Of a stretch of 64,000 nt of DNA, positions 9,687 to 18,882 are shown piece by piece. The DNA is from Microcaldota archaeon. Its GTDB lineage: Archaea; Micrarchaeota; Micrarchaeia; Micrarchaeales; Micrarchaeaceae. Made by a program: the position numbers and the translations under genes. The notes beneath the pieces were generated by a model. The model was not told the DNA's origin. It did not search any database and saw nothing but the letters and a program-made list of their open reading frames with translations. Every line of letters begins with the position of its first letter. The first letter of the stretch is position 1. The stretch is taken from the NCBI GenBank assembly GCA_021827995.1, contig JAKATK010000004.1, positions 37,931 through 101,930 of the forward strand, given 5' to 3'.

Positions 9687-10817
9687 TCACGTGGGCCATT
9701 CGTAATTCGTGTCGGAGGATTTCTTTTGCTGCCTCGCGGCGCGGGACTCGCGGGCCATCACATGGGTTATGTGCAACGCGACCACATGCTCGACGTGCTG
9801 CTGCAGCAGCACGCCTATGATCTCTCCGCGGCTCACGACGGCAGCCACGCCAGCGTCATTGAAACGCATCGTGTTTATCGCGCTGTCGAGCGAGACCGTG
9901 GCCTGAACTGCAGGTATCTCGACTCCAAGGCTCGATATCGGCCTGTTGACGTTGGCCATCACGTTTGGGAGCGGACCGCGCGGCACGCGGACTAACTTTA
10001 TCGATTTGCCTTGGGCGAAGAGCGCTATGTGGGTGTGACGGACGAGAACGTCATGGTACAGCTCGGCCAGTGTCGTTTCTGGTTTCTCAGTTATGAAGTT
10101 CTTGCTCATTGCGCTGCGCACACCGAGCGACGCGGTGTACCTCTTGGTCATGGCCGCTTGCAGCTCTGCCTGCGCACCGCCGTATATGAACAGGAATATT
10201 ATCAGGTCCCACAGCACCACGAACTCCACGTAGTAGATCGAGTCGCTGGTGAACAGCGTGGCGTAAACTATGCTGCCGAATATGAAGAGGATGAAGACGG
10301 CGTTGCCTATCTTCACTGTGAGCTTAGTGGCGGATAGCTCGTCGCGTTTCTTTTCAAGATAGCTTCTCAGGACGCGCCCGCCATCAAGCGGGAAGCTGGG
10401 CAGAAGGTTGAAAACCCCGAGCAGTATGTTCAGCTCGAACATTATCTGGACGATCTGGCGGCCCATGCCTATTGGCGTGTATATGGCGCCTAAGCCGAAG
10501 AACAGGCCTATGAGTATGCTGCTTATCGGACCGGCCATGGCTATGTAGAACTCCTGGTTTGCCTTGATGCCCTCCATGTTAATGATCGAGGCGCCGCCGA
10601 GCGGCATTAGGATTATCTTGCTTACCTGTATGCCGTCGCGTTTCGCCGTTATGGAGTGCGCGAGCTCGTGGAGCAGCACGCAAATGAAGAGCAGGATTAT
10701 GATACCGAAGAAGTAGGGGCCTAGGAAGAGCACGAAGATTAGGAGCAGTATGAAAGTCCAGTGCAGCTGTATCTGCACGCCGAAGAGCTTGCCTATGTTC
10801 GGCGATGATAGTGCCAT
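9687..10817 (-). CDS. Site-2 protease family intramembrane metalloprotease with C-terminal CBS-like domain
   Basis: Membrane zinc protease that cleaves substrates within the bilayer (family M50). 376 residues. The first half is hydrophobic with about six membrane segments: HELAH at 50-54 binds zinc and NLLPSFPLDGGR (138-149) supplies the third ligand, Asp145. The second half (about 230-345) resembles a pair of CBS motifs (VRSAMSKNFITEKPETTLAEL ... VSRGEIIGVL), which usually sense nucleotides. Stands alone; substrate unknown. Confidence 0.92.
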   Translation of the reverse strand: MALSSPNIGKLFGVQIQLHWTFILLLIFVLFLGPYFFGIIILLFICVLLHELAHSITAKRDGIQVSKIILMPLGGASIINMEGIKANQEFYIAMAGPISSILIGLFFGLGAIYTPIGMGRQIVQIMFELNILLGVFNLLPSFPLDGGRVLRSYLEKKRDELSATKLTVKIGNAVFILFIFGSIVYATLFTSDSIYYVEFVVLWDLIIFLFIYGGAQAELQAAMTKRYTASLGVRSAMSKNFITEKPETTLAELYHDVLVRHTHIALFAQGKSIKLVRVPRGPLPNVMANVNRPISSLGVEIPAVQATVSLDSAINTMRFNDAGVAAVVSRGEIIGVLLQQHVEHVVALHITHVMARESRAARQQKKSSDTNYEWPT

Positions 10818-10958
10818 GCGAGCGCCCGGTGATTACAGCTTGTGCTTGGAATAGAAAATAACTTCACACTTTCGGTCAGAGCAGATACCGCGGTCTACGG
10901 TGGATTGCCCTCTAGCGGCACCGAAACCGTCCTGGCATGCGTGAGCATGCCGCGGTTA

Positions 10959-11144
10959 CTACGACCTGGCATCGAAGACTAGCCAGATTATGTCGGCCAC
11001 GAATATTATTATGCCGAGCATCTCTGGCGTGACCGCCGCAGCGTGGAACGCTATGTAAGTCCAGTATAGGTCCGCTACCAGTATGATCAGACCCATCAGT
11101 ATGGCGATCCCCCTGCGCACTACCTTCTTATTCATATTGGCCAT
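10959..11144 (-). CDS. Small two-helix membrane protein, unknown function
   Basis: 61 residues: a basic start (MANMNKKVVRRG), a first helix (IAILMGLIILVADLYWTYIAF) and a second (MLGIIIFVADIIWLVF). A good TATA box (ATATTTATAG, 11176-11185) stands about 35 bp upstream of ATG 11144, which supports a real gene. No family recognised. Confidence 0.6.
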   Translation of the reverse strand: MANMNKKVVRRGIAILMGLIILVADLYWTYIAFHAAAVTPEMLGIIIFVADIIWLVFDARS

Positions 11145-11401
11145 GCTAATACCTGTTTGATTGTGAATCGGATGCTATAAATATGTAGCGACGCGGGTGG
11201 GCGCGCTGACAGGGTGCTTCCGATTGACCTGGTTCTCAATTGGAAACGCCCATCATGCGCGAAAAATATGGCACTTGCATTGCTCATCCATGCCCCAAGA
11301 GGTGCGGCATCTGCAATCGTGATTGTGGATGGGAAGAAAATGCGGATAGCGTTAAATAGGTATGGAAGAAAATGGTTCAACGACTTTTATGGGTGGGGAA
11401 T

Positions 11402-11668
11402 ATGGCCGACGACAAGGAGATTGCCCTGCGCATAGAGCAGATAACTAAGCAGATGGATTCTGTCTTATCCGATACCAGCGTCCCGAAGAATGTGAGGAGC
11501 GCGGTCAGCGATGCACGAAAGAAGCTGAACGAGAATGCTGACAGGGTCATGCGCGTCTCTGCGGCGATATATCACATAGACGAGGTCAGCAATGATATAA
11601 ACCTGCCGCCGCATGCGAGGACGATGCTCTGGAACATACTCAACCTTCTGGAGTCCATAAAGGATTAG
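11402..11668 (+). CDS. UPF0147 family protein
   Basis: 88 residues, all helical, matching the archaeal UPF0147 family (function unknown) through features such as SVPKNVRSAVSDARKKL and PPHARTMLWNILNLLESI. An ATG 30 bp further upstream is open, but the TATA box TTAAATA (11352-11358) predicts transcription from about 11380, after that ATG, and GGTGGGG precedes 11402. The stop (TAG, 11666-11668) directly abuts the DP1 start, so it heads a likely UPF0147-DP1-DP2 operon. Confidence 0.88.
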   Translation: MADDKEIALRIEQITKQMDSVLSDTSVPKNVRSAVSDARKKLNENADRVMRVSAAIYHIDEVSNDINLPPHARTMLWNILNLLESIKD

Positions 11669-13180
11669 ATGATTGATGAAAGCAGGCTCAGGGAACTGGC
11701 AATGAAGCTATCGGCCGCCCGCATTTTCCTTTCGGCCGATGCACGCGAGGCCACGATAGACGGCATAGACATGGAGTTGCTGGCGACTCGTGTGATAGAG
11801 AAGAACAGGGGTTCAGCAGACGCAGTATTCGCAGGCGCGAAAGAGTTGGACGAAATAGTGCGGAGCATGTCATCAGAGAAGGTGGCAGAACCCATAGAGG
11901 TGCTGAGGCAACCGGGCTTCAAGCCGGTGGCTGCGGAGCTCGAACCAGAAATCAAGATAGACGAGAGGAAGCCGGAGCACGTGTCCGGTACGGTCGACGA
12001 CTTCGTAGACTACTTTAGGGACAGGCTGGCCAGGTTGAGGCACATAATAGAGAGTAACAGGCAGAGTCTTTACGGTCTCGTGCCCAGCATGGAATCGCTC
12101 AGGGGCTTCCCAGAGGGTCGCGAGGTCACCATAATCGGCATAGTCACGACCAAGTTCGTGACTAAGAGCGGCAACATACTTGTTATAATAGAGGACGAAA
12201 CCGCCGAAGCAAAAGCGATATTCATGAACGGCACGTCGCAGAAGGTCAAGGAACTCTTCGTTAAGGCGGAGAGCATAACCAACGACGAGGTGATAGCAGT
12301 GAGGGGCAAGCTATCGCGCGGCTTCTTGATGGTTAGCGAGATCGTCTGGCCAGACATACCAATAAAGAGCAGGAGGACGTCGGAGAACGACCTCGCGATC
12401 GCATTCCTGTCGGACGTGCACGTAGGCAGCAAGCTCTTCATGGACAAGAATTTCAGACACATGCTCAGTTGGCTAAATGGCGGCGTCAGCAAGCAGGAGC
12501 AGTTGGCTGGCAAGATAAAGTATATTATTATAGCGGGGGATGCGGCCGATGGTATAGGCGTGTATCCTGGCCAGGACCGCGACCTCGCGATACAGGACGT
12601 GTACCTGCAGTACAGGTTGCTGATTAACCTGCTGGACGCCGTGCCCGATTACGTCCATGTATTCATACTGCCGGGAAACCACGACGCAGTGCAGAGGGCG
12701 GAGCCGCAGCCGTCGCTTGGAAAGGCGATGGTCGATGAGATGGGCAGGGGCAACATCCACATGGTAACCAACCCCTGCAGCCTGACCCTCGATGGCTTCG
12801 AGGTGCTCGCTTATCACGGCACATCGCTAGACTCGGTGATAAGCGCAGTGCCAAACAACAGCTACGCGAGGCCAGAAAAGGCCATGGTGGAGCTCCTAAG
12901 GCGACGCCACCTCTCACCGATATACGGGGGCAACGTCGTGGTTCCGTCAAGGAAGGACGGTATGGTTATAGAGAGCGTGCCAGACATACTGCACATGGGC
13001 CACATACACAAGAACGGTCTGACCGAGTACCACGGTGTCGAGGTGGTGAACAGCGGCACATGGCAGGCACGCACGGAGTTCCAAGTGAGGCAGGGCCACA
13101 TACCCTCGCCATGCGTCCTGCCGGTCTTCGAGACCAAGGAGCACAGGTTCTCGTCGATAAACTTCGGCGACGGGCAGTAG
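11669..13180 (+). CDS. polB: DNA polymerase D small subunit DP1 (3'-5' exonuclease)
   Basis: Proofreading subunit of the archaeal replicative DNA polymerase D. 503 residues: a helical N-terminus, an OB-fold (about 150-235, EVTIIGIVTTKF) and a calcineurin-like phosphodiesterase domain. Metal-binding motifs are complete: SDVHVGS (about 248), AGDAADG, LPGNHDAVQ, AYHG and MGHIHKNG, so exonuclease activity is expected. The gene abuts UPF0147 and is followed after 9 nt by the catalytic subunit gene. Confidence 0.96.
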   Translation: MIDESRLRELAMKLSAARIFLSADAREATIDGIDMELLATRVIEKNRGSADAVFAGAKELDEIVRSMSSEKVAEPIEVLRQPGFKPVAAELEPEIKIDERKPEHVSGTVDDFVDYFRDRLARLRHIIESNRQSLYGLVPSMESLRGFPEGREVTIIGIVTTKFVTKSGNILVIIEDETAEAKAIFMNGTSQKVKELFVKAESITNDEVIAVRGKLSRGFLMVSEIVWPDIPIKSRRTSENDLAIAFLSDVHVGSKLFMDKNFRHMLSWLNGGVSKQEQLAGKIKYIIIAGDAADGIGVYPGQDRDLAIQDVYLQYRLLINLLDAVPDYVHVFILPGNHDAVQRAEPQPSLGKAMVDEMGRGNIHMVTNPCSLTLDGFEVLAYHGTSLDSVISAVPNNSYARPEKAMVELLRRRHLSPIYGGNVVVPSRKDGMVIESVPDILHMGHIHKNGLTEYHGVEVVNSGTWQARTEFQVRQGHIPSPCVLPVFETKEHRFSSINFGDGQ

Positions 13181-13189
13181 GCGTTTATC

Positions 13190-16100
13190 ATGACAAACGA
13201 CCAATACTTCGCGACCCTCACCGAGGGCTTCGAGCGCGCCTACGGGGTGGCGCAGACGGCGCGCGGCAAGGGGTTGGATCCGGAGCCTTTCGTAGAGGTC
13301 ATGCCAGCGCCAGACCTGGCGGCGCGGGTAGAGGGAATAATGGGCATGAAGGGCCTTGGCGAGATAATAAAGTCCAGGATGGCAGGACGCTCCAGGCAGG
13401 AGCTCGCGTTCGAGATGGTAAGGGTTGTCTGCACTGACGAGCGCTTCGCGATGGATGTGCAGCGCAGGCTCACCATAGCGATAAGGATAGGGCTGTCGGT
13501 GCTGACAGAGGGCATACTGGTCGCCCCTACAGAGGGCATGCAGGGGGTGGAGTTGCACAAGAATCCCGACGGCTCAGATTACGTGTCTGTGCTATATGCA
13601 GGGCCGATAAGGGGCGCAGGCGGCACCAGCGCTGCGCTGTCGGTCGCACTGGCCGACCACGGCAGGCGCCTGCTCGGCATAAGCGCGTACAAGGCGCAGC
13701 AGGCAGAGATTGAGCGCTACTTGGAGGAGATAATGCTGTATGATTCGCGTATAGCCAGGCTGCAGTACGCGCCGAGCGAGGCCGACCTCAGGTGCATACT
13801 GCAGAACTGCCCGGTGTGCATAGACGGCGTGCCCACTGAGCAGATGGAAGTCGCGATACACAGGAACGTCAAGAGGCTAGACTCCGCGGGCAGGCAGCAG
13901 CTAATAACGAACAAGATACGCGGTGGCATCCCGCTGGTCCTCTGCGAGGGCATAGCGCAGAAGGCCAAGAGCGTACTGAAGCACACGAGGACCGCGGGCC
14001 TGGACTGGTCATGGCTCGACGGGATAATAAGGGTGGACAAGCCTACGGGCGGCGACTCGAAAGCAAATGGCGAAGCCGTTTTCCTGCAGGAGCTCGTGGC
14101 GGGCAGGCCGGTGCTTTCGTACCCAGAGCACGCCGGCAGCTTCAGGCTGCGATACGGCAGGTCGAGACTGACGGGCATAGCGGCCAAGGGTCTCAACCCG
14201 GCCACGATGATACTGCTCGACAGTTTCATAGCTACGGGCACGCAGCTCAAGGTGGAGAAGCCTGGCAAGGGGTGCATCGCCATGCCAGTGGACTCGATAG
14301 AGGGGCCGTTCGTCAAGCTGGCGAGCGGCGAGGCCCTCAGGGTGAACACTGCAGACAAGGCCAATGAGGTACGGGACAAGGTCGCTAAGATACTCGCCGT
14401 AGGAGACATACTGATAACGTTCGGTGACTTCAAGAAGACGAACACACCGCTGCTGCCGTCCAGTTATGTAGAAGAGTACTGGTGCGCGGAGCTGGCCGAG
14501 GCCGGCTACACCGGCGGCACCGATGTGGGATCGTTCGACGAGGCCATGGCCCTGTCAGTAAGGTATGGCGTGCCCATGCACCCACGGTACACTTACGAAT
14601 ACCAGGACGCGACCGTAGGGGAGCTGGCGTCTGTCGCTGGTGCGGCAATACGTAGCCTTGGTTCGTGCAAACATCTGCGCGAAATCGAGAGCATAGAGCT
14701 GGCCGGTCCTGACATGGAGACGATCAGGTCAGGCATTGAGAGGCTGTGCGTGCCGCACATGGACAACGGAAACAGCATAACGATATCCGGCGACGAAGCG
14801 CGCAGCCTGGTGGCTGCGCTGGGCCTGGCCGACGCATCCGGGGCAGTATCGCAGAACGCGAAGTTGCTCGAGCAGGCCAAGAGGCTCACCGATCCGCTCG
14901 AACTCGTAAGGAGCGTGGCGCCGTTCAGGGTGGAGCGTAGGTCCACGCGCATAGGCGGCCGTATGGGCAGGCCGGAGAAGGCCCGGGAGAGGTTGATGAA
15001 GCCAGCGCCCCACGTGCTATTCCCAATAGGCGAACGTGGAGGCAAGGAGCGGAATATACACAAGGCATACATCGATGACAGGCGGCGCTTCGGGTCGCCG
15101 AACATAGAGGTAGAGATGCCGAGGTACTTCTGCGCAAAGGGCGGAGAGGCTACTACGACGCCGTACTGCAGGGAGCACGGCTCGCGATCCGTGGTGCGCA
15201 GGCAGTGCAGGAACTGCGGCACTGAAACGATGGATGACGTATGCCCGAGGTGCGGCGGCAAGACATCAGGGGCCGCAGCCAGGACGATAGACCTCGCAGG
15301 CATGATGGTAGCCGCGCTGGAGAACATCGGCATTCACGAAGTGCCGAAGACGTTCAAGGGCGTCAAGGGGCTCATGAGCCTGGACAAGGTCACGGAGCCG
15401 CTGGAGAAGGGCCTGCTCAGGAGCATGCACAGCGTCTTCATATTCAAGGATGGGACTTCGCGCTTCGACGCAACGGACGCGCCCATGACGCACTTCTACC
15501 CTGTCGAGATAGGCACGAGCGTAGAGAGGCTGAGGCAGCTGGGCTACACGACGGACGCTAGCGGCGCTCCGCTGGAGCGCGCTGACCAGCTGGTGGAGCT
15601 CAGGCACCAGGACGTGGTGCTGAACACGAGATGCGCCGATTACATGCTCGGCATAGCGAAGTTTATCGACGACCTGCTCGTCAGGTTCTACAAGATGGAG
15701 CCATTCTACAGGATCTCATCGCCGCAGGAGCTCGTTGGCCACCTGGTCATCACGCTGTCGCCGCACACGTCCGCCGGCGTCCTGGGCCGCATAATAGGCT
15801 TCACCAAGGCCAACGTGGGCTTCGCGCATCCATATACAATATCGGCCAGGCGCAGGAACTGCGACGGCGACGAGGATACGACGATGCTGCTGCTCGACAC
15901 GCTCATAAACTTCTCGCGCAGCTACCTGCCGGTCACTGTCGGCGGCACGATGGACGCGCCGCTAATCCTGACGGTGCACGTCATGCCGGAGGAGGTCGAC
16001 GATGAGGTGCACAGCATGGAGGTAGTGGAATCCTACGGGCTCGGCTTCTACAGGAAGAGCATGGAGTACGCGTCGCCCGGTTCAGTGAAGGTGGAGCTCG

Positions 16101-16630
16101 TGGCCGACAGGCTCGGCGGGGAGGGCGCCTACCAGGGCATAAGGTTCACGCACCAGAGCGGCCCGAGCGCAGTAACCGACGCGCCGGTCAAGAGCGTGTA
16201 CACGACGCTCAAGAGCATGAACGAGAAGGTGGAGCGCCAGTTCGCGCTCATGGACAAGCTATACTGCATAGACCGCACCGACACAGCTAGAAGGCTCATA
16301 CTCAGCCACTTCATACCTGACCTTATGGGCAACCTGCACTCGTTCTCGAAGCAGCAGTTCCGCTGCGTGTCGTGCAACGCAAAGTACAGGCGGGTGCCGC
16401 TGCGCGGCAAGTGCACGCGTTGTGGCGGCAGGCTGCTGCTGACGATATCGAGGGGCGGCATAGAGAAGTACATGACTATGGCCACTACCCTGGCGGACAG
16501 GTATGGCGTAGAGCCGTACATAAAGCAGAGGCTAGCACTGCTGAAGAGCGAGATAGAGGAGCTCTTCGGCGGCCTAACCGACGTTACCGAGAGGGGCACT
16601 AAGCAGTTCAACCTCTCGAAGTTCATGTAG
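13190..16630 (+). CDS. polC: DNA polymerase D large (catalytic) subunit DP2
   Basis: Catalytic subunit of the archaeal replicative polymerase D, a double-psi beta-barrel enzyme related to multisubunit RNA polymerase. 1146 residues, full length and without an intein. The catalytic aspartate motif RRNCDGDEDTTML is near residue 890, followed by LPVTVGGTMDAPL. A cysteine-rich zinc domain lies at about 645-690 (CRNCG ... CPRCGG) and another near the C-terminus (CVSCNAKY ... CTRCGG). It ends QFNLSKFM, possibly a PCNA-interacting tail. Confidence 0.97.
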   Translation: MTNDQYFATLTEGFERAYGVAQTARGKGLDPEPFVEVMPAPDLAARVEGIMGMKGLGEIIKSRMAGRSRQELAFEMVRVVCTDERFAMDVQRRLTIAIRIGLSVLTEGILVAPTEGMQGVELHKNPDGSDYVSVLYAGPIRGAGGTSAALSVALADHGRRLLGISAYKAQQAEIERYLEEIMLYDSRIARLQYAPSEADLRCILQNCPVCIDGVPTEQMEVAIHRNVKRLDSAGRQQLITNKIRGGIPLVLCEGIAQKAKSVLKHTRTAGLDWSWLDGIIRVDKPTGGDSKANGEAVFLQELVAGRPVLSYPEHAGSFRLRYGRSRLTGIAAKGLNPATMILLDSFIATGTQLKVEKPGKGCIAMPVDSIEGPFVKLASGEALRVNTADKANEVRDKVAKILAVGDILITFGDFKKTNTPLLPSSYVEEYWCAELAEAGYTGGTDVGSFDEAMALSVRYGVPMHPRYTYEYQDATVGELASVAGAAIRSLGSCKHLREIESIELAGPDMETIRSGIERLCVPHMDNGNSITISGDEARSLVAALGLADASGAVSQNAKLLEQAKRLTDPLELVRSVAPFRVERRSTRIGGRMGRPEKARERLMKPAPHVLFPIGERGGKERNIHKAYIDDRRRFGSPNIEVEMPRYFCAKGGEATTTPYCREHGSRSVVRRQCRNCGTETMDDVCPRCGGKTSGAAARTIDLAGMMVAALENIGIHEVPKTFKGVKGLMSLDKVTEPLEKGLLRSMHSVFIFKDGTSRFDATDAPMTHFYPVEIGTSVERLRQLGYTTDASGAPLERADQLVELRHQDVVLNTRCADYMLGIAKFIDDLLVRFYKMEPFYRISSPQELVGHLVITLSPHTSAGVLGRIIGFTKANVGFAHPYTISARRRNCDGDEDTTMLLLDTLINFSRSYLPVTVGGTMDAPLILTVHVMPEEVDDEVHSMEVVESYGLGFYRKSMEYASPGSVKVELVADRLGGEGAYQGIRFTHQSGPSAVTDAPVKSVYTTLKSMNEKVERQFALMDKLYCIDRTDTARRLILSHFIPDLMGNLHSFSKQQFRCVSCNAKYRRVPLRGKCTRCGGRLLLTISRGGIEKYMTMATTLADRYGVEPYIKQRLALLKSEIEELFGGLTDVTERGTKQFNLSKFM

Positions 16631-16655
16631 CGGCGCGTACCCGTGCGCAGTTGCC

Positions 16656-17012
16656 TCAGACCAGGCCGTTTATGAGCATGAGCACTAGACCTATGAGCAC
16701 GGGTATGTCGTCGCCGAAGTCCTCCGTGCCGAACTCCACGAAAAGGCCGTATACCTGGAACGCTATTGCAGCAACCACCAGGGCGAGGATTACAAGCCGC
16801 TGCACTGCGATTTCCTTGGTAGAGTTTCTCCTTGCTGAAAGCGCTAGGTATATCAATATCGCGATTGACACGGCTGCAAGCCCTGTCTCATCGACCGCGT
16901 GCGACAGCACGTCGGCCTCGCCGAACACGTCCAATAGCATTGCTATGGCAAGAAACACAGCGAAGAATGCGAATACGCGCCTACGCGCCGACCATTTGGC
17001 GTCATCGAACAC
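16656..17012 (-). CDS. Small multi-pass membrane protein, unknown function
   Basis: 118 residues if started at GTG 17012. It has about four hydrophobic segments (RRRVFAFFAVFLAIAMLL; AAVSIAILIYLAL; RLVILALVVAAIAFQVYGLF; IPVLIGLVLMLINGLV). The frame is open further upstream, but that would run into the tRNA-Lys gene, and an AT-rich TATA candidate (17039-17050) sits about 30 bp before the GTG. No family recognised. Confidence 0.6.
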   Translation of the reverse strand: MFDDAKWSARRRVFAFFAVFLAIAMLLDVFGEADVLSHAVDETGLAAVSIAILIYLALSARRNSTKEIAVQRLVILALVVAAIAFQVYGLFVEFGTEDFGDDIPVLIGLVLMLINGLV

Positions 17013-17055
17013 GGCACCACACTTTTGACTTCTACATCTATTAATAAATAGTCTT

Positions 17056-17155
17056 CGGGCCCGGCGGGATTTACATCGCATTTTGCGATGCGATTTTGAA
17101 CCCGCGACCGACGGATTAAAAGTCCGCCACTCTAGCCATCCTGAGTTACGGGCCC
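17056..17155 (-). tRNA. tRNA-Lys(UUU) with a 25-nt insertion inside the T-loop (probable non-canonical intron)
   Basis: The 5' acceptor arm GGGCCCG (17155-17149) pairs with CGGGCCC (17063-17057), and G at 17056 is the discriminator. The anticodon stem GCGGA/TCCGT encloses loop CTTTTAA, anticodon UUU. T-stem GCGGG/CCCGC is perfect, but the T-loop is 32 nt instead of 7: it starts TTCAAA and ends AAAT, and the extra 25 nt contain a perfect 7-bp hairpin (CATCGCA / TGCGATG, AAA loop). Removing 25 nt restores TTCAAAT and a normal archaeal tRNA-Lys. No anticodon-loop intron and no encoded CCA. A TATA-like TTTTAATAG (17178-17186) sits upstream. Confidence 0.92.
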
Positions 17156-17179
17156 GCCTTCCATTCAGCTTTCAAGCTA

Positions 17180-18760
17180 TTAAAACGTTCGGGCGCGACT
17201 AACGATTAGTGGCCTGCCCGTCATGGCATCCGGCCTTGAGAGCCCGAGCATCTCGAGAGCTGTAGGCGCAATGTCCCTAAGGCCTGGCGCGTAGCCATGC
17301 GGCACCGAGAGCGCCCATTTCTCCGATACCACAATCATAGGCACTGGCGCAGTCGTGTGGGCAGTATGAGGCTGGCCTCTGGCCTCATCGAACATCTTCT
17401 CCGCGTTGCCGTGGTCTGCCGTTATGATCAGGTCCGCACCGCCACGGCATGAGGCACGCGCGCGCTCTATCAGGGCGATGCACGAATCGATCGTCTCGAC
17501 GGCCTTTATAGTCGCCCCAAGGTTGCCGGTGTGGCCTACCATGTCTGCATTGGCTAGATTCGCCAGCAGGAAACGATGCGTGCCGTGCTCTATCGCGTTG
17601 ACCAGCCGCTCTGTTATCTCCGGCGCCCGCATCTCAGGCGCGGTGTCATAGGTCGCGACTCGTTTCGACGGTATCAGTATCCTTTCCTCTAGTCTGAGCG
17701 GCTTCTCTACGAGCCCGTTGAAGAAGTATGTGACGTGCGCATACTTCTCTGTCTCGGCAATGTGCAGCTGGCTAATGCCGTTGTGATCGAGCACGCTGCT
17801 AATCGTGTCGGCAACACGCAGCCTCCTGAGCATAGCTGGTACGCCCAGGCCGCCGCCGTACTGCACCATCGATATGACGCCTGGTCTAGCGGCGACTCTT
17901 GTTGATGATTCTGGCTCGCCAAGGACACTTGGCCCCTTGCTTAACGCTAGTGCGAACTGGCGCATCCGGTCAGGCCTGAAGTTAAACAGTATTGCGACGT
18001 CGTCATCTGCCATGCCGTTGCAGCCATAGGCGCACACCGGAACGATGAACTCGTCGGTCACGCCCATTTCATATGAAGCATCGATAGACGCGATTGGGTC
18101 TTTGAACCGCTCCGCAACACCGCGAACGATGGCATCGTAGGCTATCTTGGTGCGCTCCCAGTGCTTGTCCCTGTCCATCGTATAATATCTACCGGACAGC
18201 GTCGTTATCCTGCCGGTGCCGAGCTCGCCCATGTATTGTATCAGCGCCGTGAGGTACTCCTTGCTGCTCCGTGGCGGCGAATCCCGGCCATCGAGTATCG
18301 CATCGACCGCGACGTTGGCTACGCCGTTTGCTTTTGCGATCCTGAGCAGCTCCTTTAGGTGGCCGAACCTGCTGTGGACGCCGCCATCCGATAGGAGACC
18401 TATGAGATGCAGCGTAGAACCGCGTGAGCGAACCGAGGCCATGGCCTTAAGCAACGTCTTATTCTTGGCCAGCTCGCCACTCTTCACAGCCTCGTCGATG
18501 CGCAGCGCGTCCTGCGGTATGATCCTTCCCGCACCTATTGTTAGATGGCCGACCTCTGAGTTCCCCATCATGCCATCTGCAAGGCCAACGCATGGACCTG
18601 ACGCGCAAAGCTCAGCCATTCCGTAATCCCTTATCAGCGCGTCAATCGCCGGTTTCTTTGCTAGTGTTATGGCGTTGTACTTACTTGGTGGCGCTATGCC
18701 CCAGCCATCAAGGATGATTAGGATAAGCGTCCTGGAATCACGCTCCTCTTGCTTCGGCAT
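17180..18760 (-). CDS. gpmI: 2,3-bisphosphoglycerate-independent phosphoglycerate mutase, GpmI type
   Basis: Interconverts 3- and 2-phosphoglycerate in glycolysis and gluconeogenesis with two Mn ions and a phosphoserine intermediate. 526 residues. The metal ligand Asp18 is in LDGWGIA, catalytic Ser68 in MMGNSEVGHL, then DGRDSPP and the C-terminal ADHGNAEKM. This long two-domain form is typical of bacteria; most archaea use the shorter ApgM, so transfer is plausible. Start at ATG 18760 (MPKQEERD) rather than an upstream start: TATTAATATGC (18784-18794) is a TATA box 25-30 bp before it. Confidence 0.94.
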   Translation of the reverse strand: MPKQEERDSRTLILIILDGWGIAPPSKYNAITLAKKPAIDALIRDYGMAELCASGPCVGLADGMMGNSEVGHLTIGAGRIIPQDALRIDEAVKSGELAKNKTLLKAMASVRSRGSTLHLIGLLSDGGVHSRFGHLKELLRIAKANGVANVAVDAILDGRDSPPRSSKEYLTALIQYMGELGTGRITTLSGRYYTMDRDKHWERTKIAYDAIVRGVAERFKDPIASIDASYEMGVTDEFIVPVCAYGCNGMADDDVAILFNFRPDRMRQFALALSKGPSVLGEPESSTRVAARPGVISMVQYGGGLGVPAMLRRLRVADTISSVLDHNGISQLHIAETEKYAHVTYFFNGLVEKPLRLEERILIPSKRVATYDTAPEMRAPEITERLVNAIEHGTHRFLLANLANADMVGHTGNLGATIKAVETIDSCIALIERARASCRGGADLIITADHGNAEKMFDEARGQPHTAHTTAPVPMIVVSEKWALSVPHGYAPGLRDIAPTALEMLGLSRPDAMTGRPLIVSRARTF

Positions 18761-18882
18761 TATAACACCATAACACCAGGCGCATATTAATAATAAAAAC
18801 AAATAACAGGATGGTTACAATCAATACAGCAGAATTGGATGAATATGCTTGCATCAAACCAACTTATACTTTTTATGTCGAA

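Noticed and set aside
13190..16630. Possible intein in DP2
   Set aside because: Inteins are common in archaeal DP2, but length is normal and no splice-site blocks interrupt the catalytic region.
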